64,000 nucleotides of DNA, from positions 1 to 64,000 of the forward strand of contig REDW01000065.1 of the NCBI GenBank assembly GCA_007693325.1, read 5' to 3'. This DNA comes from Spirochaetaceae bacterium (lineage in GTDB: Bacteria > Spirochaetota > Spirochaetia > DSM-27196 > PWMO01). Position numbers and translations under genes: made by a program. Shown one piece after another: positions 8,323 through 16,686 of the stretch (the stretch's first letter is position 1; every line of letters begins with the position of its first letter). Below the pieces are notes generated by a model. It searched no databases. It had not been told where the DNA came from and saw nothing but the letters and a program-made list of their open reading frames with translations.

Positions 8323-9588
8323 ATGGAGAGCCTGCAGCGCGACAAAATCCTGTTCATCTCGCTGGTTTCACTTCTGGTAGTGCTGGTAACGCTGGGACTG
8401 CTCTCATTCCTCTTTCGCAGCCGCGATCACGATCACCTCTTCATGGAATACCAGGCGGTGCGCATGGCGGCCGCGGCAATGGAGGTATTCCAGCACCAGG
8501 GCGACATCTCAAATGATCAGTTTCCCGACACGGTGCGTGGGTTCGGCGTCTACTCTTCGGACGGAGGTCCGCTGATGGTGCGCGGTTCGGTTCCGGCGGT
8601 ACTACCGCCCACGGTAGTTAACGATCCGGCCCCGTATCAGACAATCATCGACGGCAATACGCTGCGGCTGCTGCGCGTAGTGGGGACCATGTCCTATACG
8701 GAAGGCCGTTCACGCCGCCCCGAGATTCCGGAGAGCTCAACGCCCGAGGCGCGCATGAGCCGCCGCTTCATCGTGCTGGACTACGATATTTCATCGTATC
8801 GCAGCGAGTTCCGCGCGCGGACGTTCTACTGGTCGGGGCTGACCGTGAGCTTCTTTCTGCTGCTGGCCCTGGTGTGGGCGCTCTACCGCCGGGTACAGGC
8901 GTACCAGATCCAGGAGCAGAAACAGCGCGGCCTGGTGCAATTGGGTGCGGCCGCCCGCACGCTTACTCATGAAATCCGCAACCCATTGGGTGCAATCCAG
9001 ATTCAGAACGCCGTGCTCAAGCGCAAGCTTCCCAAAGGTTATCACAGTTCGCTTGAGGTGTTCGATGAGGAGATTGGCCGCATCGCACTGCTGGTTGACC
9101 GGGTACGTGACTTTCTGCAAAGCGGTGCCGGCAACGTTGAAGCGGTGGACATTGTTGAACTGCTGCAGTCGCTGGCGCAGCGCTTCGAGTTCGAGGTTAG
9201 CCTCGAGCTGCCGCAGCACCCGGTAACGGTGGCTTTCGATCGCGCGCGGCTGCGCTCGGTGTTTGAAAACGTGATCAAGAACGCGGGCGAGAGCATGGCC
9301 GGTGATCAGGGAGATCAGTACGTAGAGATTGCAGTCACCGAGGACCGACAACACGCCAGCGTCACTGTCGCGGATCGCGGAGCGGGAGTTCCCAAGGAAG
9401 ATCGTGACCGGATTTTTGATCCGTTCTTCACCACCAAGAGCGGCGGAAGCGGTGTCGGTCTGGCGATCACACGACAGTTTCTGACCATGATGGGAGGCAG
9501 CATCGAGCTGCACGACCGCCCCGGCGGCGGTAGCGAGTTCCGCATTACACTGAGAAAGGAGAACGAGCGTGCGACTGCTGATCGTTGA
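8323..9588 (+). CDS. Membrane sensor histidine kinase, partner of the adjacent sigma-54 activator
   Basis: The 421-residue protein has an N-terminal helix (residues 9-31), a periplasmic sensor region (about 33-168) and a second helix (about 169-188). The dimerisation domain has the phospho-acceptor LTHEIRNPLG (His216). The HATPase domain shows the N box FENVIKNAGES, the G1 box VADRGAGVP and the F/G2 region FDPFFTTKSGGSGVGL. This is the AtoS/ZraS-like class that pairs with NtrC-type regulators. The sensed signal is not apparent. The start at 8323 has a weak ribosome site (AAGAG). The gene overlaps the regulator gene by 20 bases. Confidence 0.9.
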   Translation: MESLQRDKILFISLVSLLVVLVTLGLLSFLFRSRDHDHLFMEYQAVRMAAAAMEVFQHQGDISNDQFPDTVRGFGVYSSDGGPLMVRGSVPAVLPPTVVNDPAPYQTIIDGNTLRLLRVVGTMSYTEGRSRRPEIPESSTPEARMSRRFIVLDYDISSYRSEFRARTFYWSGLTVSFFLLLALVWALYRRVQAYQIQEQKQRGLVQLGAAARTLTHEIRNPLGAIQIQNAVLKRKLPKGYHSSLEVFDEEIGRIALLVDRVRDFLQSGAGNVEAVDIVELLQSLAQRFEFEVSLELPQHPVTVAFDRARLRSVFENVIKNAGESMAGDQGDQYVEIAVTEDRQHASVTVADRGAGVPKEDRDRIFDPFFTTKSGGSGVGLAITRQFLTMMGGSIELHDRPGGGSEFRITLRKENERATADR

Positions 9589-10918
9589 CGACGAGAAGAA
9601 CATCCGCACATCGATAGTCGATTTCTTCCGCATGGAGGGTTTTGAGACCGCCGAGGCTCAGAACGGCCTGGCGGCGCAGAAACTGCTGGTTGAACAGAGC
9701 TTTGACGGTGTGGTCCTCGACCTGCGCATGCCGGGAATGGATGGGCTAACCCTGCTGCGCTGGCTGCGCGGCGAAGGACGCCAGATCCCGGTGGTAATGA
9801 TTTCGGCCTACGGGGACATCGAGGATGCGGTGACCGCCATCAAGGAGGGCGCCGGAGACTATCTGGTCAAGCCGTTTGACCCCACCGAGCTGCTGCTGCG
9901 GGTGCAGCGGACTATCGAAGACCATATCCTGCGCACGCGCGCCTCGCTGCTGAACGATGAGCAGCGCTTCACCGACACCGAGAACCCGGCGATGCGTGAA
10001 ATCTACGCCCTGGCTGACAAGGTTGCCCCCAAGGACGCCACGGTGCTGCTGACCGGCGAGAGCGGGACCGGCAAAGAAGTAATGGCGCGCCGGATTCACG
10101 CCCTGTCGAGGCGCGCTGACCGTCCGTTTGTGCCGATCAATATCGGCGGGGTTCCCGAAACTCTGGTTGAGAGCGAGCTTTTCGGCTACGAACGAGGCGC
10201 TTTTACCGGCGCCGAAACGCGCAAGCGCGGCATGATCGAGACCGCCTCCTCCGGTACGCTGTTTCTCGACGAAATCGGCGACATGCCGATGCAGCTGCAG
10301 GTCAAGCTGCTGCGCGTCATCCAGGACCGCAAAATCCAGCGCCTCGGCGGTACCGGGGTGATACCGGTGGACGTTCGCATCATCGCTGCCACCAATGCTG
10401 ATCTCGAAGGGCGCGTGGCCGACGGCCGTTTTCGTGAGGATCTGTTCTACCGATTGAACGTAATCCGCATTCATCTGCCACCGCTGCGTGATCGTCCCGA
10501 GGATATCCCGGTACTTGCGCGTCATTTCCTGCGCGTCATGCGTGACCGTACCGGCTCTCAGGTAACCGAGATTGCACCCGGGGCGCTGCGCAAGCTGCAG
10601 TCGTACCGATTTCCCGGCAATGTGCGCGAGATGGAGAATATGATCGAACGCGCGGTGATCCTGGCCGACAGTGAGACACTGCACGCCGCTGACTTCACGC
10701 TGCCAAACGCCAACGGTACCGCGGCGGTTCAACAATCGCCGCCGGGCACGCTGAAGGACATGGAGCGCGAAATGATCCATACAGCGCTGCTGCGCCACGA
10801 GGGGCATCGCCAGAACGCAGCCGAAGAGCTCGGCATCAGCCGCCGCACACTGCTGAATAAGATCAAACAGTATAAAATTGAGACGCCGCGCCGTACAGAT
10901 GCAGAAGACGACCAGTAG
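9569..10918 (+). CDS. NtrC-family sigma-54-dependent response regulator
   Basis: This is a protein of 449 residues in three parts. The receiver domain has acidic residues DD at 7-8, phospho-acceptor Asp51 and Lys101. The AAA+ domain has Walker A GESGTGKE (163-170), the sigma-54 contact loop GAFTGA (210-215) and Walker B TLFLDEIGD. The C-terminus has a Fis-type helix-turn-helix (NAAEELGISRRTLLNKIKQ). All residues needed for ATP hydrolysis and sigma-54 contact are present, so it should be a working transcriptional activator when phosphorylated by the upstream kinase. Besides its own operon, targets are unknown. Confidence 0.95.
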   Translation: MRLLIVDDEKNIRTSIVDFFRMEGFETAEAQNGLAAQKLLVEQSFDGVVLDLRMPGMDGLTLLRWLRGEGRQIPVVMISAYGDIEDAVTAIKEGAGDYLVKPFDPTELLLRVQRTIEDHILRTRASLLNDEQRFTDTENPAMREIYALADKVAPKDATVLLTGESGTGKEVMARRIHALSRRADRPFVPINIGGVPETLVESELFGYERGAFTGAETRKRGMIETASSGTLFLDEIGDMPMQLQVKLLRVIQDRKIQRLGGTGVIPVDVRIIAATNADLEGRVADGRFREDLFYRLNVIRIHLPPLRDRPEDIPVLARHFLRVMRDRTGSQVTEIAPGALRKLQSYRFPGNVREMENMIERAVILADSETLHAADFTLPNANGTAAVQQSPPGTLKDMEREMIHTALLRHEGHRQNAAEELGISRRTLLNKIKQYKIETPRRTDAEDDQ

Positions 10919-11002
10919 ATCGCAATAGATTGCATAAATCGTCGAGTTTTTGTGACTTCTGTGCTACCCTATAGGGCAACACACTGTCGATTGGAGGAAA
11001 CT

Positions 11003-12004
11003 CTGAGTCGGACAACTGGCACCAACACCGGCAAGACGGCCCGTTTGTTACGCAGCACAGATCTCTTCGCTTCGCTCAGCCGGAACGAGCTCACGCTGGT
11101 CAGCGAAGCAAGCGAGGTTGTCGATTTTGGTGCCGGCTCGGTTGTTTTCGAACCCGGCTCGAGTGGTAGCCACCTGTATGTCATTGAGAGCGGCGAAATA
11201 GTCATCCGTTCAGAACTCGATGCCGAGTCGGGCCGCGAGCTCGCCCGCTTCATCGCCGGTGAGGGCTTTGGTGAGCTCGATCTGCTGACGCACGCTGCAC
11301 GCAGCGCGTACGCCATCGCGGCAACCGACAGCCGGGTGGTACGGTTTCCGGCTCACGATCGTGATTTTGAGCAGGTGCTGCACGGGAACCCCGAGACGTC
11401 GGCGCAGATTCTGTTCAAACTGCTGGGAAACGTTGCCGGCAGATTGCGTTCCACCAACAAACTCATCAGCGACAATACCCCGTGGGTGCGCGAGCTTCGC
11501 CGCCAGGTTTTCTTTGACAAGCTGACCGGTCTGTACAACGCCGCGTTTCTCAAGGAGCAGCTGGCATCGTATCGCAAGAATCCACAGAACGGCTTCACGC
11601 TGCTGATGATGAAACCGGACAATTTCAAGGAGATCAACGATAGCTACGGGCACGAGGCCGGTGATGCAACCCTCAAGCGCCTGGCAACCATATTTGGCCG
11701 CGCCATGAAGGATCCTCGTGTGGCAATCCGCTACCGCGGCAACGAACTGGCGGCGCTCCTTCCCGGCCAGGACGCCGGAGCGGCCACCACTGTGGCCCGA
11801 GATCTGGGCGATTCCGTGCGCGCAATGGATATTACCGACTGCACCGGCGGCGCAGCGGTCTCGGTCACCGCCAGCTTCGCTATCGGCTGCTACCCCGAAC
11901 ACCGAGCCCGGACCGACGACCTGGTAACCGATACGCACGCGCTGCTGTTTGAGGCGCGCGCGGCAGGGGGAGACCGGATCCTGCAGCTGGAGGAGCCGTC
12001 GTGA
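11003..12004 (+). CDS. cNMP-binding domain plus degenerate GGDEF protein
   Basis: The protein has about 333 residues. The N-terminal half is a cyclic-nucleotide-binding domain (FGELDLLTHAARSAYA keeps the Glu and Arg of the phosphate-binding cassette). The second half is a GGDEF fold (DKLTGLYN, then DSYGHEAGDATLKRLA), but the signature reads RGNEL in place of GGDEF and no RxxD inhibitory site precedes it. It is therefore probably catalytically dead and may act as receptor or partner. The start is uncertain: an ideal GGAGG at 10993-10997 sits five bases before an in-frame CTG at 11003, whereas the GTG at 10952 falls inside a possible promoter. TTG at 10992 is another option. The last four bases overlap the next gene. 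Confidence 0.8.
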   Translation: MSRTTGTNTGKTARLLRSTDLFASLSRNELTLVSEASEVVDFGAGSVVFEPGSSGSHLYVIESGEIVIRSELDAESGRELARFIAGEGFGELDLLTHAARSAYAIAATDSRVVRFPAHDRDFEQVLHGNPETSAQILFKLLGNVAGRLRSTNKLISDNTPWVRELRRQVFFDKLTGLYNAAFLKEQLASYRKNPQNGFTLLMMKPDNFKEINDSYGHEAGDATLKRLATIFGRAMKDPRVAIRYRGNELAALLPGQDAGAATTVARDLGDSVRAMDITDCTGGAAVSVTASFAIGCYPEHRARTDDLVTDTHALLFEARAAGGDRILQLEEPS

Positions 12005-14196
12005 GTCGAGCCAACGATATCGGTTCCTTCCTGCAAAATGTGGCTATCTTTGCCGATCTGAGCTCCGAGGAGCGCTCACGCATCGCCGCGCTGCTGTCAC
12101 GAGTTGAGTTGAAGGGCGGGCAGCAGCTCTTCCGCGAAGGCGACCGCGGCGAAACGCTCTATATTGTGCGCTCGGGTGAGTGCGCGATTACCGTCAGCCT
12201 TCCCGATGGTCAGGAAATCGATATCACGTCGTTCGGCAGCGGAGATTTCTTCGGTGAGATGTCGGTCTTCGAAGACGCTCCACGCTCTGCCAGCTGCTAC
12301 GCGCGCAGCGATGCGGTGCTCTACGCTCTGACCGAACACGATTTTCACACGTTGCTGGATAACCACCCGTCACTGGCCATGCAGGTGATGTTCCGGATGC
12401 TGACCGCCACCGCACAGCGGCTGGCCAACACCAACGTGTTTCTCAGCGATATGGTTCAGTGGGGTGAGGCCGCGCGCAAACGCGCGGTAACCGACGAGGC
12501 AACCGGGCTGTTCAATCGCCGTTTCCTCGATGAGGCCATTGAAGAGCAGTTCCAGAAGGCACGCACCGCTAACCGCTTTCTGTCGGTGGTGATGCTCGAC
12601 CTTGATCACTTTAACAGCATTAACGACCAGTACGGCCACCCGGTTGGCGATGAGGTGATCAAGGAGGCCGTGTCGGTGTTCCGCCGCCACTTCCGCGACA
12701 GCGATATCGTAGCGCGCTACGGAGGAGACGAGTTCACCATTCTGATGCCGGATACCGGTCCGGCGCTGGCGCTGGAGATCTGCAGCGCAGTCTGCCGCGA
12801 CGTTGCCGCCTTGTCGATTCTGGAGGGACGCGGCGGGAGTATGAGCCGTGTTACCACCAGTCAGGGGATCGCTTCCTATCCGCATCACGGAACAACGGTG
12901 GAACAGGTCAAAGAGCGTGCCGATCAGGCGCTCTACCGCGCCAAGGAAAAGGGGCGCAACCAGGCACTGGTGGCCGAAGGGGCCAACCCTGCAGCCCACG
13001 CAGCTGCCGGTTCAATGATAGCCAAGCACGATATCCCGACCATTGCCGAGAAGAACCGCGTGGTCAACAACATCATCGATGCGCTGGTCAGCCGCAAGCG
13101 CTTCCTGGTTATCGGGCATCAGAACCCCGATGAAGACTGCATCTCGTCGATGGTTTCCATCGGGCTGCTGCTGAGCAAGCTTGCCAAGCCGGTTCTGTTG
13201 TGTACCGCCCCCGAGATTCCGGTACACTTTCGCTACCTGCTCGAGATCTGCCGCTACAACTCGATCGACGTCAACACGCGTTGCGACGGCGTCGATGAAG
13301 CGGTAGACACCCTTATCATCTGCGACTCGGCCAAGCCGTCCATGATCGAATCTAATCCAACTATCGATCAACTGATGGCAGATCCGCGGATACTCAAGAT
13401 CGAGATCGATCATCACCTCGATACCGACAGCCGCTACAGCGGCGATGAAGGCTTCTGCCTGGTAGCGGCGGCTTCATCAGCGGCCGAGTTAATCGGCTAC
13501 CTTGGCTGCAAACTGAGCCTGCGCCGCGACGTCATCCGCGAGTACGATATAGACGAGGTCTTCTCGCGCAACATGGTGCTGGCGGTACTGACCGGTATTG
13601 TCGGGGACACCCAGATGGGCAAGTTCATCAAGAGCAAGAAGGAACGGCGCTTCTACAACATCTTCAGCGGGATGTTCAATCGGCTTCTGTCGCAGAAGAC
13701 TACCAAGCAATCCAACTTCTACAACATGGAGCAGGTGTACTCCGAACTCCGCAGCCTTTCGGCATCGCAGAAAGAACTCTATACCGAGTTGTTCGAGCGC
13801 CGCACGCGAAGCGATTCGGTAGCCTATATCGCCCTCGACGCGCGCGAGAGCCAGGGCGTCTATTCACGTTTCGATATCGACACGGTTGTCTCAGTTGCAC
13901 GCGCAATTGCCGACGAGCTGGCAGAAGAGAGCGGCAAGCTGAGCCTGGTAGCGTATTACGACCACACCAACTCTTCCGACCTGGTCCAATTCCGCATGCG
14001 CCGCAGTGAGAGCTTCAAGGAACTTGATCTGCGCAGTATGCTCTCGGAACTCAACCTGAAGAACGGCGGCGGCCACGAAGGCGCCATCGGTTTTCGTGTA
14101 CCCAAAGGTGAGCTGGAGGATTTCAGCGCTTTTGTTACACAGCTGATCGAGACAGCCGAAGCACGCGTTGCCGCCGCGGAAAAACGCGAAAACTAG
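12001..14196 (+). CDS. cNMP-binding, GGDEF and DHH/DHHA1 fusion protein
   Basis: A 731-residue signalling enzyme. Residues 1-130 are a cyclic-nucleotide-binding domain with an intact cassette (FGEMSVFEDAPRSAS, Arg95). Residues 160-325 are a complete diguanylate cyclase domain: GGDEF at 241-245, with an RxxD product-inhibition site (232-235) at the standard spacing. Residues 360-530 are a DHH phosphoesterase domain (GHQNPDEDC and EIDHHLD with DHH at 470-472). Residues 600-715 are DHHA1 with GGGH at 689-692. DHH/DHHA1 proteins include NrnA nano-RNases and GdpP c-di-AMP phosphodiesterases. The start GTG at 12001 overlaps the upstream stop. Linking a cNMP sensor, a c-di-GMP synthase and a (di)nucleotide hydrolase in one chain is unusual; the hydrolysed substrate is unknown. 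Confidence 0.92.
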   Translation: MSRANDIGSFLQNVAIFADLSSEERSRIAALLSRVELKGGQQLFREGDRGETLYIVRSGECAITVSLPDGQEIDITSFGSGDFFGEMSVFEDAPRSASCYARSDAVLYALTEHDFHTLLDNHPSLAMQVMFRMLTATAQRLANTNVFLSDMVQWGEAARKRAVTDEATGLFNRRFLDEAIEEQFQKARTANRFLSVVMLDLDHFNSINDQYGHPVGDEVIKEAVSVFRRHFRDSDIVARYGGDEFTILMPDTGPALALEICSAVCRDVAALSILEGRGGSMSRVTTSQGIASYPHHGTTVEQVKERADQALYRAKEKGRNQALVAEGANPAAHAAAGSMIAKHDIPTIAEKNRVVNNIIDALVSRKRFLVIGHQNPDEDCISSMVSIGLLLSKLAKPVLLCTAPEIPVHFRYLLEICRYNSIDVNTRCDGVDEAVDTLIICDSAKPSMIESNPTIDQLMADPRILKIEIDHHLDTDSRYSGDEGFCLVAAASSAAELIGYLGCKLSLRRDVIREYDIDEVFSRNMVLAVLTGIVGDTQMGKFIKSKKERRFYNIFSGMFNRLLSQKTTKQSNFYNMEQVYSELRSLSASQKELYTELFERRTRSDSVAYIALDARESQGVYSRFDIDTVVSVARAIADELAEESGKLSLVAYYDHTNSSDLVQFRMRRSESFKELDLRSMLSELNLKNGGGHEGAIGFRVPKGELEDFSAFVTQLIETAEARVAAAEKREN

Positions 14197-15281
14197 AACG
14201 CCTCCTGAAAGTTGACGTAGACCGAGAGGTCCTCACCGTTATGCGCAAGGTCAACCCTGATATTCAACCGCTGCTCGGGATTGACCGCAAAACGCAGACC
14301 GAGTCCCGCAGCGGTTGCAATGTCGTCAAGACCGAGTGCGTCGAGCGACGATGCCACCCGTCCGGCACCGCCAAACGCCACCGCACCGAAGCGCCACACA
14401 AGCGGGAAACGCAGCTCCGCCTGCGTTGAGAATGATACACTGTCACGATAGCGTCCTTCGAGAACTCCGCGCAGGGTGTTACCTCCGCCGATAGTCGGCA
14501 GGTACTGAAACGGCACGTCACCACCCGACTGCAGCAGCACGGTTTGTCCGCCCAGAATCAGCGACGGTGCAAGCGAGACAAAGTAGCGAGTGTCGAGTCT
14601 GCTGCGCCAGAAAGTATCGCTGGAGCCAAGCCAGAACGGGTAACCGCGCACGTCCACATCGGCGTAGAGGCCGCGGCCGGGATAGACGTTGCTGTCACGG
14701 CTGTCATACACCGCCCGTGCACCGGGGCCGGTGGCCACAGTGTAGTCGCTGCCGCGTAGCTCACCGGTTTCCAGTGCTCCGCCGGCATCGGTCTCCAGCA
14801 CGTTGAGATAGCTCAGCTGATACGATGGCCCGATACGCATGCGTTCTGATAGCGGGAAAAGTAGCGATGCCGCGGATGCCAGTCTGAGCTGGGTGAACTG
14901 CTCCTCTGCATCGGCATCCATTCCGATCCCGAAAAACTCGCCAACCGACCGGCCGGCGCGTGCTTCGGTCTGCAACGTCAGCCCCGCACCAACGCGATGG
15001 TCGGTGATGAGGTTGGCGGAAAACGTGCCGGCGGTTCCGTAGATCAGATTGGTGGAAACGGTGTCGGTTGGAGCGCCGGGATACGGCACGCTGAAAAACA
15101 GCGCCGCACCGCCCAGAATCAGGCCGTCCTCGGGAGAATACCCGATGACCGGCAGCGGCACCACGCCGCGCACAGGATCGGCGCTGTCCGCGCGCGCATT
15201 GAGGTCCGCGGCCTGATCGGCGGGCAGTCCGGCAATCACGCAGAGCAACACGACAACAGTCAGCGCCAGAATGCGTTCCAT
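14193..15281 (-). CDS. BamA/TamA-superfamily outer-membrane beta-barrel (surface-antigen domain)
   Basis: The 362-residue protein has a signal peptide (about 1-25) and then alternating barrel strands with no POTRA domains. The family loop motif appears as GGNTLRGVLEGRYRD near residue 275. The C-terminus is the beta-signal YVNFQEAF ending in Phe. This matches the bacterial surface antigen (D15) domain as found in short, POTRA-less members of unknown function. It is convergent with the DHH gene, and the two stop codons overlap within CTAG at 14193-14196. No neighbour suggests a specific cargo. Confidence 0.85.
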   Translation of the reverse strand: MERILALTVVVLLCVIAGLPADQAADLNARADSADPVRGVVPLPVIGYSPEDGLILGGAALFFSVPYPGAPTDTVSTNLIYGTAGTFSANLITDHRVGAGLTLQTEARAGRSVGEFFGIGMDADAEEQFTQLRLASAASLLFPLSERMRIGPSYQLSYLNVLETDAGGALETGELRGSDYTVATGPGARAVYDSRDSNVYPGRGLYADVDVRGYPFWLGSSDTFWRSRLDTRYFVSLAPSLILGGQTVLLQSGGDVPFQYLPTIGGGNTLRGVLEGRYRDSVSFSTQAELRFPLVWRFGAVAFGGAGRVASSLDALGLDDIATAAGLGLRFAVNPEQRLNIRVDLAHNGEDLSVYVNFQEAF

Positions 15282-15392
15282 GATGCTCCAAGTAATAGCT
15301 CAGGCTGATCCACCGCGTCAAGCTGCGGCCCATTGCCGCAATTGCCGCCTGTCCGTATACTCACAGCAGACGGTTCAGCCAAGGATCAAGCC

Positions 15393-16055
15393 ATGCAATA
15401 CCGTGTTGCGGTGCAGAGCATAACCGCACTCACCGACAGCGTCTACCGCCTGCGCACCGATAAACCGCAGGGCTACGTGTTTACGCCGGGGCAGTACACC
15501 GAGCTGGCGATTGACCGCCCCGGATTTGCCGAGGAGACGCGCCCGTTCTCGTTTACCTCAAGGCCCGAAGATGCGCAGCTGGAGTTCATCTTCCGCAGCC
15601 ACCGCTCGCACGCCGGGGTAACCGCCGAGCTGGAGGGTGTAACGGCCGGCACAGAGCTGGTGCTGGAGCCTCCCGCGGGTACCATCAGCTACCGCGGCCC
15701 CGGCTGTTTTATTGCCGGCGGAACCGGCATAACGCCGTTTCTTTCCATCTTCCGCAGCCACAGCGGACGCCGGGATTTTGGTGCCAACAGGCTGCTGTTC
15801 TCCAACAAGACCGAGCAGGATCGCTTCCTGACCGCCGAACTTCAGGCGCTGTTTGACGACAGGGTGCGCTTTGTAGTAACTCACGACCCCACCAGCCACT
15901 GCGACTGCACGTTTATCGACCTCGACTATCTTCGTCCCTTTGTCGAATCAGACCGGCTCTACTACGTCTGTGGTCCCGATGACATGGTCAAAGAAGTCTG
16001 CACTGCATTGTCCGCTCTCGGCGTTGGCGAGCACAACCTGGTGCTGGAGCGATAG
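15393..16055 (+). CDS. FAD/NAD(P)-binding oxidoreductase (ferredoxin reductase-like)
   Basis: A 220-residue protein starting at MQYRVAVQSI. The FAD-binding barrel has RPFSFTS (the R-x-Y/F-S flavin motif). The NAD(P) half has GGTGITPFLSIF and CGPDDMVKEV. There is no 2Fe-2S domain, so it resembles flavodoxin/ferredoxin reductases or the reductase half of flavin oxidoreductases. It ends directly before the flavoredoxin-like gene with no gap, so the two are probably coupled and may exchange electrons. The ATG at 15393 is preceded by AAGGA. Confidence 0.88.
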   Translation: MQYRVAVQSITALTDSVYRLRTDKPQGYVFTPGQYTELAIDRPGFAEETRPFSFTSRPEDAQLEFIFRSHRSHAGVTAELEGVTAGTELVLEPPAGTISYRGPGCFIAGGTGITPFLSIFRSHSGRRDFGANRLLFSNKTEQDRFLTAELQALFDDRVRFVVTHDPTSHCDCTFIDLDYLRPFVESDRLYYVCGPDDMVKEVCTALSALGVGEHNLVLER

Positions 16056-16673
16056 ATGGAGATCAGCCCCGCCGCACTGGAGCCGCGGCAGATGCACAAG
16101 CTGATAATCGGCAGCGTGGTGCCGCGCCCGATCGCCTGGGTTTCTACCATCAGCACCGAAGGCCGGACCAACCTGGCGCCGTTCAGTTTCTTCAACGGGG
16201 TCTGCGCCAGCCCGCCTACGTTGTCGCTGTCGTTCAGCTACAATCCCGAGCGCCCGGATCACAAGAAAGACAGCCTGCGCAACATCGAGGCGACAGGCGA
16301 GTTTGTGATAAATGTGGCCGCTGAACCGCAGCAGGAAACAATGCACGCCACATCAGGAGACTTTGATATCCAGATCAGTGAAATCGAACGCTTGGGACTT
16401 ACGACTGCTCCAAGCGTGCGCGTTACTCCGCCGCGTATTTTTGAGTCACCAATTCAGTTCGAATGCCGCTTGCTGCAGATGATCCCGGTCGGCCAGGGCC
16501 CCGCAAGCGCCACCCTCGTGTTGGGGACCGTCCAGCATATCCATGTTGACGATCACCTGATCGACAACGATTACCATATCGATATCCGGGCTCTCAAGCC
16601 GATCGGCAGGCTGGCCGGCAACAGCTATTGCTATGTGCACGAGATCTTTGACCTCGGACCGCGGCCGCGCTGA
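16056..16673 (+). CDS. Flavin reductase-like (FMN-binding split-barrel) protein
   Basis: The 205-residue protein has the flavoredoxin/flavin-reductase fold: GSVVPRPIAWVSTIS near residue 20, then NLAPFSFFNGVCASPP and FVINVA. Members bind FMN non-covalently and either supply reduced flavin or catalyse small reductions. It begins right after the stop of the FAD oxidoreductase gene. Together they look like a two-component flavin system. The acceptor is unknown. An MFS transporter gene follows 13 bases later. Confidence 0.88.
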   Translation: MEISPAALEPRQMHKLIIGSVVPRPIAWVSTISTEGRTNLAPFSFFNGVCASPPTLSLSFSYNPERPDHKKDSLRNIEATGEFVINVAAEPQQETMHATSGDFDIQISEIERLGLTTAPSVRVTPPRIFESPIQFECRLLQMIPVGQGPASATLVLGTVQHIHVDDHLIDNDYHIDIRALKPIGRLAGNSYCYVHEIFDLGPRPR

Positions 16674-16686
16674 GATTCAATTCAGC

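Noticed and set aside
11003-12004. First cNMP-GGDEF protein as an active diguanylate cyclase
   Set aside because: The signature reads RGNEL and residues needed for GTP binding and catalysis are changed, so activity is not supported.
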